DNA from: Deltaproteobacteria bacterium | GTDB lineage: Bacteria > UBA10199 > SBBF01 | Assembly (NCBI GenBank): GCA_016207765.1 | Contig: JACQOY010000037.1 | Coordinates: 1-12,122 of the forward strand | Length of the DNA stretch: 12,122 bases | Direction: 5' to 3' | Shown: piece by piece, positions 7,622 to 12,122 of the stretch | Position numbering within the stretch: position 1 is the first letter of the stretch | How the letters are laid out: every line of letters begins with the position of its first letter | Translations under genes and position numbers: made by a program | Notes under the pieces: model-generated | Databases searched by the model: none | Told to the model about the DNA's origin: nothing | What the model saw: the letters and a program-made list of their open reading frames with translations, nothing else

Positions 7622-7639
7622 TTGAACCGGCTCAGCCGG
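7622..7639. repeat. 18-nt hairpin repeat, second copy of 4630-4647
   Basis: The 18-mer TTGAACCGGCTCAGCCGG occurs here and at 4630-4647, once on each side of the radical SAM gene and in the same orientation. The GCCGG/CCGGC core can form a hairpin. Here it lies in the GC-rich end of the small membrane protein gene; in the other copy it is part of the structured gap. Confidence 0.75.
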
Positions 7640-7823
7640 CCCTGCCGGCGGCACCGGACCTTCCGGTCTTTCCCAAATCCAACCGTCGTACCCCCCGCTT
7701 TAAGCGGTATGAATGATCGATATTCATATGGATTTTCTGCCGGATGATCAAAATACCGATAATAATCCACAGAAAAAGAACGATCGGGATCAAGTAGAGA
7801 AGAATTTGCTGAAGACTTGTCAT
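7632..7823 (-). CDS. Small single-span membrane protein, probably frameshifted
   Basis: I do not recognise the family. The first 30 or so residues (MTSLQQILLYLIPIVLFLWI then IIGILIIRQK) form one transmembrane helix with the tail probably cytoplasmic. The ATG at 7823 has a GGGG ribosome binding site 7 nt upstream. As read it is 63 residues and ends GKTGRSGAAGRAG. At a run of six G (plus strand C 7691-7696), removal of one base joins the frame to YDGWIWERPEGPVPPAGP and on to a TAA at 7582-7580, giving about 80 residues with a Pro-rich tail. That stop is 11 nt before the radical SAM start, as expected for an operon, so an indel, either real or a sequencing error, seems likely. Confidence 0.6.
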   Translation of the reverse strand: MTSLQQILLYLIPIVLFLWIIIGILIIRQKIHMNIDHSYRLKRGVRRLDLGKTGRSGAAGRAG

Positions 7824-7835
7824 CGTTCACCCCTT

Positions 7836-8030
7836 TTAAGAAAATAATTTGGATATGACGCAATGCAAAAAACAGACCAATCCGTAATTTTTTTTATCTT
7901 CCCGAAATTTCACCGGAATTTTTGAGCGAGACAGAACAGGAAAAAAATTTTGACGTTTCAAAATGAGAAAAATGTCAAATGGTTGACAACAAAAAACGGA
8001 CAGATGGGATAAATCTGTGGATAAAAAATT
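7836..8030. promoter_or_regulatory. AT-rich intergenic region upstream of the minus-strand operon
   Basis: No gene is supported. The region is markedly AT-rich compared with its surroundings and should hold the promoter of the small membrane protein/radical SAM operon, although no -35/-10 pair stands out; TTGCAT with TATTTT near 7841-7868 on the minus strand is a weak candidate. TGTCAA-ATGG-TTGACA (about 7973-7988) is an inverted repeat that could bind a regulator. A perfect DnaA-box sequence TTATCCACA lies on the minus strand at 8024-8016. Confidence 0.35.
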
Positions 8031-8058
8031 GTAAGGGCGCACGGCTGTGCGCCCCTAC
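8031..8058 (-). repeat. REP-like palindrome (R4), probably also a terminator
   Basis: The stem GGGCGCAC (8035-8042)/GTGCGCCC (8047-8054) with a GGCT loop is flanked by GTAA and CTAC ends; the right end is CGCCCCTAC as in R1-R3. On the minus strand its GTAG end supplies the TAG stop of the 343-residue gene. The hairpin is then followed by TTACAATTTTTT, so it is well placed to end transcription of that gene. Confidence 0.75.
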
Positions 8059-9086
8059 AGGACAAATTTTACCCGTGGATCAGGCCTCGGCTCCACCGTC
8101 TCGAAGGCGGCTGTCTTGCGCGCGGTGAGATGTTTGGCCAAAATCCATTCTTTATTCTGTCTTCGGTACATCTCAAGCCTCATATCGGCGAACATCGAAC
8201 TGTGGCAATAACGCCTTTCTCCATTGGGGCCCTGGTATTCGACCCCGGCGATGGCGGCGATATCGCGGCTCACCGTACCGGCAAATTTTACCTCGCCGCA
8301 TTCAGCGCTAAACTGCCAGGTCAAAAGATCGTGTGTACTGTCGTTTTTGATCCATTGGACGATCGAATTGGCCCGATACTCTCTCCCCTCCACAATAAAA
8401 TAAAAGAGAGCCAGGGGCGGGGAGGGAATCGGCCCCAACTTGATTTGGGCAACCACCCCTTCGAAGACGGCGCTCGGATCTTCGCTGAATTGATTGCAGT
8501 TTCCCCATACCCAGCGCCTGGCATACGCACTCCCCCACAAGTGGGCCTGATGGGCGCGATGATGATTCAGGGAAATCGTTTCCCTGTCGACAGTCAACCG
8601 GCCACTGACGTGCGTGCTAAGCCGGGGCTCCAGAAATTTTGTTTTGGGGAACGGAAAACGATAAAGAAACGGATAAGGATACAAGGCGGTTGATAGTGTG
8701 GGGTCTTCAAACCGGAGGTCCCACCGGATTTCGTGGTCCGAGTCGGCCAACTCTCCAACGGCGGCATCGAGGGAGAGAAAATTTTCCTGAATTTGGATGA
8801 AACGCTCCGAGTGAAAGGGATCAATGCGAAAAAGGGGGTGGATTTGCTTGAGGGCCACCGTTGCCGGATTCCCCAAACGGGCCTGCCCGCTGAGCCGGGA
8901 AAAAATCCCCCAAATGGCGGCATCAGCCTTCCCCATTTCTTTTTTCGGCGAAAGAAGGGTATACCGCGCCCAAAATGACCATCCTTTTTCCGCATCCGTG
9001 ATCTTTAGGTAATAAACTTCATAGAATGGGCTTTTTTTGCCGTCCCACCGAAGACGGTTTCCATTTGACACGTTGCTTAAACTCAT
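8055..9086 (-). CDS. CrtC/AttH/tocopherol-cyclase-like protein
   Basis: This 343-residue soluble protein has no signal peptide or membrane segment. The opening NRLRWDGKKSPFYEVYYLK, the repeated aromatic strands (WSFWARYTL) and the motif HHRAHQAHLWGSAYARRWVW (175-194) resemble the AttH/CrtC/tocopherol cyclase lipocalin-like superfamily, whose members hydrate or cyclise hydrophobic isoprenoids. The match rests on my reading of motifs and the substrate is unknown. The ATG at 9086 is 29 bp from the divergent start of the secreted protein gene and has no Shine-Dalgarno sequence; TAAAGT lies 6 nt upstream as a possible -10, which would make the mRNA leaderless. The stop TAG is inside palindrome R4. 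Confidence 0.7.
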   Translation of the reverse strand: MSLSNVSNGNRLRWDGKKSPFYEVYYLKITDAEKGWSFWARYTLLSPKKEMGKADAAIWGIFSRLSGQARLGNPATVALKQIHPLFRIDPFHSERFIQIQENFLSLDAAVGELADSDHEIRWDLRFEDPTLSTALYPYPFLYRFPFPKTKFLEPRLSTHVSGRLTVDRETISLNHHRAHQAHLWGSAYARRWVWGNCNQFSEDPSAVFEGVVAQIKLGPIPSPPLALFYFIVEGREYRANSIVQWIKNDSTHDLLTWQFSAECGEVKFAGTVSRDIAAIAGVEYQGPNGERRYCHSSMFADMRLEMYRRQNKEWILAKHLTARKTAAFETVEPRPDPRVKFVL

Positions 9087-9098
9087 GACCGAACTTTA

Positions 9099-9107
9099 TG
9101 GTATAAT
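9099..9107 (+). promoter_or_regulatory. Extended -10 promoter of the secreted-protein gene
   Basis: TGGTATAAT is a perfect extended -10 (TGnTATAAT) with no good -35. Only 8 nt (CGGTTTTG) separate it from the ATG at 9116, so transcription should begin close to or at the start codon. It lies in the 29-bp gap between two divergent genes. Confidence 0.6.
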
Positions 9108-9115
9108 CGGTTTTG

Positions 9116-10120
9116 ATGCCAGACAAGAAAATCATCTTTTTCTTGAGTCTTTGCCTCGTTTTTTGGGGGGGCTTAAATGTTTGCCGAGGACAAGCCGACG
9201 GCGTGAAAACGGGTATTATTAAAAACAAGGAAGCCAACCCCCGGACACTCGACATCCGGCCGGCCCCCTGCCCGCGGGTGAAGGATGCCGTCTACGACGG
9301 CGCCAGGGACCGTTTCAATCACATCCCGGTTTTCCAATTATTGGACGCCGATGCAGGGCAAGGAAACCAATACAAGGCTTACGCCGAAATGGACGGTAAA
9401 AATGTCCTTTTGCTCAGGGAAGTGAAAATCAGATACGACTATGAAGATACGGCCATCATCGATTACGAGGGACCGCACCCGATCACCGGCAAACCGCATG
9501 TCGTGCACGAGGGAAACGGCGGCTTTTACGCCAACATCCACTATGCCGTCGTGCCTTATGAGCCCTGGATCGCCGAAATGGCTGGTTTAACCAGGCCCAA
9601 AGGGCCGCTGAGGGGGAGGCTCCATCCCCGCAACGCGGGGTGGAGGGGGGCGACGCAAGCCCCCCCGATAGACAGGCAGACGCTTCTTCATATGGCGGTG
9701 GGAAAATTGAAAGAGATTGAAAAAGACAACTTGCGTCCCGCTTTACGCACCCATTCGCTGATCCCAGGACCATTCTTAAGCAAATCGGAGAGGATTTACG
9801 ATATGTGCGAATGGGGGGACACCGCTTATCAGTACCCGGAGCAGACCCTGCGGTATGACGAGATCGCCCTCTGGGACTGGGACTATTCGGTCAAAAATGC
9901 CGACCATGTCCTTCTCATTGTATGGGAGGGGGACGAAGAGGACTGGTTGATCCAGCAAAAATTGATCGATCCGTTTCACCTGACCGATGATTTGATCGGG
10001 GTTTTTGAAATCAGAAAGGAAAAAACCGGGAAGCCGCTGACGCTGGTGAACGAACGGAAGGATTTTGAGATCACGGTGCAGACGGGGGATTTACTTGATC
10101 TGAACAAAGAAATGAAATAG
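9116..10120 (+). CDS. Secreted protein of unknown function, 334 aa
   Basis: I do not recognise the family. The N-terminus MPDKKIIFFLSLCLVFWGGL is a signal peptide (basic start, hydrophobic core to about residue 22), with cleavage likely near CRGQADG; the Cys is not in a good lipobox. The mature part is polar and rich in aromatic and acidic residues. Towards the end, WDWDYSVKNADHVLLIVWEG and TDDLIGVFEI have a beta-sandwich, C2-like look, which is only a weak impression. Residues 165-183 (RGRLHPRNAGW...) come from a GC-rich repeat. The start is ATG 9116 behind an extended -10. The stop TAG at 10120 is 12 nt before the group II intron; before insertion the next gene would have started about 10 nt downstream, so the two probably form an operon. 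Confidence 0.75.
   Translation: MPDKKIIFFLSLCLVFWGGLNVCRGQADGVKTGIIKNKEANPRTLDIRPAPCPRVKDAVYDGARDRFNHIPVFQLLDADAGQGNQYKAYAEMDGKNVLLLREVKIRYDYEDTAIIDYEGPHPITGKPHVVHEGNGGFYANIHYAVVPYEPWIAEMAGLTRPKGPLRGRLHPRNAGWRGATQAPPIDRQTLLHMAVGKLKEIEKDNLRPALRTHSLIPGPFLSKSERIYDMCEWGDTAYQYPEQTLRYDEIALWDWDYSVKNADHVLLIVWEGDEEDWLIQQKLIDPFHLTDDLIGVFEIRKEKTGKPLTLVNERKDFEITVQTGDLLDLNKEMK
9610..9663 (+). repeat. GC-rich hairpin repeat, copy 2, in the secreted-protein gene
   Basis: The unit begins GAGGGGGAGGCTCC and ends with GGAGGGGGGCGACGCAAGCC plus two C, matching the ends of 5854-5903. The centre (ATCCCCGCAACGCGGGGT) differs but again forms a hairpin (CTCCATCCCCGC with GCGGGGTGGAG, one bulge). It is translated as residues 165-183, in a different frame at its left end from copy 1 but the same frame at its right end. 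Confidence 0.8.
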
Positions 10121-10596
10121 GGAAAAACAGATGTGCGCCAAGCGAAGCTTGGCGAGGCCAGTCCGCTCGTAGCGGACCGACGTAATCTGCTTAAGAGCGG
10201 AGCGTCGTATCGAACCCGGCATGTAAAGGTGAGGCGACTTGCCGCATGAAGCCCGGGCAAGAAAGTGTGCAGGCCGCAAAGCCTCAAGTGGCCTGAAGGG
10301 ATCGAGCCCCGTCAGTTACCGATCGGAGTGTGGTGGCCGAGGTGCTGTGGAAAGCCGAAGGCAATATCAGATCCCGGAACAGAGGGATCGGACACCACCG
10401 GGGTCCAAGACCGTGGCATGCACACAAGGTTTCGTCAGGAACTTGGGAGATCTCACCGGATCGGTGAACCCCCGAAGGGTCCCGTTGGGGCTCAACGGAG
10501 TGGAAGACACAACCGGAGGGTATAACGACAAAAGCCTACAGGCGTCTGGTGAGAAGTCAGATCGACCCGTAGTAGCGAGGAAATGAAGTAACGTTC

Positions 10597-11955
10597 ATGG
10601 AGCGAAGGGGTCGAGAAAACTGGAAGTCTTATCGTTTGGCATCGTTCGGGCATCGCCCCGGAAAAACGATGACACCCAAGCTGATGAGGCTGAAGTTGCT
10701 GGCAAGAGAGGCCCCGGGCATGTGTTTTCGCACGGTCTTCCACATCATTGATGTGGAGCTTCTCGATGCGGCGTTCCACCGGCTGGACGAGAGAAAGGCG
10801 GTGGGACTGGATGGCATCAGCAAGGCCCGCTATGCGGGGAACTTAAAGGCAAACCTGACGGATCTGCATGACAGGATTCGTCGGCACGCCTACAAGCCCT
10901 TGCCGGCGAGGCAAGTGCTGATTCCGAAGACAAACGGGAAGACCCGGCCGATTGCGATCAGCAGTGTCGAGGACAAGATCGTCCAGATGGCGGTTGCCAT
11001 GATCCTGGACGCCTTGTACGAGCCGCTGTTCATGGACGTCTCAACGGGGTTTCGACCCAAAAGAGGCGCCCACGACGCGATCACGAAGGCTTACCATTTG
11101 CTACGGAAGGACTATAGGCCCTACGTCGTTGACTGTGACATCAAATCGTTTTTCGATTCGATGGACCACGAACGGCTGATGGGGTTTGTAGGACAAAGGG
11201 TCTCCGACAAGCACCTTACCCGTCTGATCAGGCGACTGCTCAAGATGGGGGTCATGACGGCAGACGGCGAAACGGTGATGAATCAGATCGGGTCCCCACA
11301 GGGTTCGGTGGTCAGTCCGGTTCTGGCCAACATCTATCTCCACTACGTCATTGATCGGTGGTTCAAGGAGACGCACAAGAAGTACGCACAACAGATGGTT
11401 CGATACGCGGACGACACGGTGTTCTGCTTTAGGGACGCCCAAGCCGCGCAGACGTTCCTGGAGAGTCTGAAATCGAGACTCAAAGAGAACGATCTGGAGT
11501 TGAACGAGGACAAAACCAGGATTGTGAAGTTCAAGAAGGATGAGGACAACACCTTCAACTTTCTGGGTTTCACCTTCTACTGGGGCAAAAACAGGGAACG
11601 GACCAGACTCCTCAAGACCAAGACAAGCGCCGGGAAGCTTAAGTCGGCGATCGCAGAGTTCAAACTCTGGATCAAGGCCAATCGCAACCGGTACCGGCTC
11701 AAGGAATTGTGGAAAATGGCGGCTGAAAAGCTGAACGGGCACTATGCCTACTATGGGACAACGGTCAACAACAAGCTGGGGTTCTACTACTTCACCTGCG
11801 TCAAGCTACTGCACAAGTGGCTCAACCGGAGGAGTCAGAAGCAATCCTTCAGCTGGCCGGCGTTTCAGGAAAGGCTCAAACGGTTCCCGCTTCCCAAACC
11901 GTGGAGTTGCAAACTTGTTAAACTCAACCAGCTGGTGTTTGACTTCGCCATCTGA
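10597..11955 (+). CDS. ltrA: Group II intron reverse transcriptase/maturase
   Basis: This 452-residue intron-encoded protein binds the intron RNA, aids its folding and splicing, and copies it during retrohoming. The RT fingers/palm include KAVGLDGIS, IPKTNGKTRPIAISSVEDKI, the catalytic D181 in VVDCDIKSFFDSMDH, IGSPQGSVVSPVLANIYLHY and YADD (270-273). The maturase/thumb domain X follows (LKELWKMAAEKLNGHYAYYG). The protein ends KRFPLPKPWSC... without an HNH endonuclease domain, so mobility probably relies on nicked or single-stranded DNA targets. It appears intact. The ATG at 10597 has only a distant GAGG upstream. It lies in domain IV, as is normal. Confidence 0.95.
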   Translation: MERRGRENWKSYRLASFGHRPGKTMTPKLMRLKLLAREAPGMCFRTVFHIIDVELLDAAFHRLDERKAVGLDGISKARYAGNLKANLTDLHDRIRRHAYKPLPARQVLIPKTNGKTRPIAISSVEDKIVQMAVAMILDALYEPLFMDVSTGFRPKRGAHDAITKAYHLLRKDYRPYVVDCDIKSFFDSMDHERLMGFVGQRVSDKHLTRLIRRLLKMGVMTADGETVMNQIGSPQGSVVSPVLANIYLHYVIDRWFKETHKKYAQQMVRYADDTVFCFRDAQAAQTFLESLKSRLKENDLELNEDKTRIVKFKKDEDNTFNFLGFTFYWGKNRERTRLLKTKTSAGKLKSAIAEFKLWIKANRNRYRLKELWKMAAEKLNGHYAYYGTTVNNKLGFYYFTCVKLLHKWLNRRSQKQSFSWPAFQERLKRFPLPKPWSCKLVKLNQLVFDFAI

Positions 11956-11975
11956 GACTTTTAACCGTTTTCAAA

Positions 11976-12008
11976 GAGCCGTATGCCTTAATAGGGCACG
12001 TACGGTTC
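11976..12008 (+). ncRNA. Group II intron domain V
   Basis: The sequence GAGCCGTATGCC...GGGCACGTACGGTTC folds into the catalytic domain V hairpin with the AGC triad at 11977-11979 and the lower stem GAGCCGTA/TACGGTTC. The terminal loop (TTAATA) is not the GNRA tetraloop usually present, and the domain is 33 nt rather than the usual 34. Domain VI follows at about 12011-12044. Confidence 0.88.
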
Positions 12009-12010
12009 GA

Positions 12011-12047
12011 CAAGGAGCGTCGGCTTAATAACCGGCGTTTACTTCAT
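12011..12047 (+). ncRNA. Group II intron domain VI with branch-point A
   Basis: AAGGAGCGTCGG (12012-12023) pairs with CCGGCGTTTACTT (12032-12044), leaving A12041 bulged as the predicted lariat branch point. The intron should end at AT (12046-12047), seven nt counting from the branch A, which satisfies the AY 3'-end rule. Confidence 0.7.
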
Positions 12048-12122
12048 GGATACCACCCAAATCAAAATTATTGCCGAACCGCAGACACTGCCGGAGAACT
12101 GCCGGTTCACGCTTGAAAACCC
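12046..12122 (+). CDS. NifU/Nfu N-terminal-like protein, 5' part (runs off right edge)
   Basis: Twenty-five codons are visible: MDTTQIKIIAEPQTLPENCR then FTLEN. The pattern of an IKI-type strand, AEPQ, a short loop and a C/L-[RK]-F strand resembles the N-terminal domain of Nfu/NifU iron-sulfur scaffold proteins (compare TEPTPNPNTLKF), but the stretch is too short to be sure. The start codon is shared with the intron: its AT comes either from the intron 3' end (12046-12047) or, after splicing, from 10131-10132. Only the spliced form has a nearby ribosome binding site, AGGGA about 7 nt upstream of the ATG in the 5' exon. It probably formed an operon with the secreted-protein gene. Confidence 0.45.
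   Translation, partial: MDTTQIKIIAEPQTLPENCRFTLEN

Larger units (their letters stand above)
10133..12047 (+). mobile_element. Group II intron, complete, with reverse transcriptase ORF
   Basis: The 5' end GTGCGCC is the usual bacterial group II start. It is followed by hairpin-rich domain I (CCAAGC/GCTTGG, GTCCGCT/AGCGGAC), a reverse transcriptase in domain IV, domain V (11976-12008) and domain VI with a bulged A at 12041 and an AT 3' end. The length of 1915 nt suits an intron whose protein lacks an endonuclease domain. The insertion is 12 nt after the stop of the secreted-protein gene. The 3' boundary is inferred from the branch A lying seven nt from the end. Ligating the flanks gives ...ACAG-ATG-GATACC, so the intron appears to lie between the second and third bases of a start codon. 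The EBS1 site is not assigned; ATCTG at 10185 and GTCTG at 10544 could pair with the 5' exon end CAGAT. Confidence 0.9.

Noticed and set aside
7836..8042. 68-residue minus-strand frame in the AT-rich intergenic region
   Set aside because: No ribosome binding site; composition reflects AT-rich non-coding DNA upstream of an operon.
7836..8058. Possible replication origin
   Set aside because: Only one perfect DnaA box and no dnaA, dnaN or gidA nearby.
11101..11742. 213-residue minus-strand frame opposite the reverse transcriptase
   Set aside because: Antisense to conserved RT motifs including YADD.

Overview
The window looks like a chromosomal segment from an uncultured Gram-negative bacterium of deltaproteobacterial/Desulfobacterota type. 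This is inferred from the minus-strand gene order (fused radical SAM/DUF2344 protein, RNase G, ribosomal proteins L21 and L27, GTPase Obg), the moderately GC-rich sequence and the many short palindromic repeats. No rRNA or other firm taxonomic marker is present.

Layout. Positions 1-7823 are a housekeeping block read leftwards: a small membrane protein, a 909-residue B12-binding radical SAM/DUF2344 protein, RNase G, L21 (rplU), L27 (rpmA) and the start of obg, cut by the left edge. This conserved cluster is interrupted between RNase G and rplU by two toxin-antitoxin modules placed head to head: a Phd/YefM antitoxin with a PIN toxin (1543-2168, minus) and a VapB-like antitoxin with a PIN toxin (2361-2967, plus). 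A strong sigma70-like promoter just beyond the first toxin can drive rplU-rpmA, and a rho-independent terminator follows rpmA, so obg appears uncoupled from rpmA.

Positions 8055-10120 hold two divergent genes of uncertain role with a 29-bp gap: a CrtC/AttH/tocopherol-cyclase-like protein (minus) and a secreted protein (plus). A complete group II intron (about 10133-12047) follows 12 bases after the secreted protein's stop codon. It encodes a reverse transcriptase/maturase without an endonuclease domain and ends in recognisable domains V and VI. It appears to split the ATG start codon of a downstream gene whose first residues resemble a NifU/Nfu N-terminal domain and which runs off the right edge.

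Repeats are the most distinctive feature. Four palindromes bounded by GTAGGGGC/GCCCCTAC-type ends are present. Three lie so that their GTAG end supplies the in-frame TAG stop of the adjacent gene, and the fourth sits in frame inside the radical SAM gene. A second hairpin family of about 50 nt lies inside two unrelated coding sequences, and an inverted heptad array forms the linker of the radical SAM/DUF2344 fusion. Several promoters sit 6-8 nt from start codons, suggesting leaderless transcripts.
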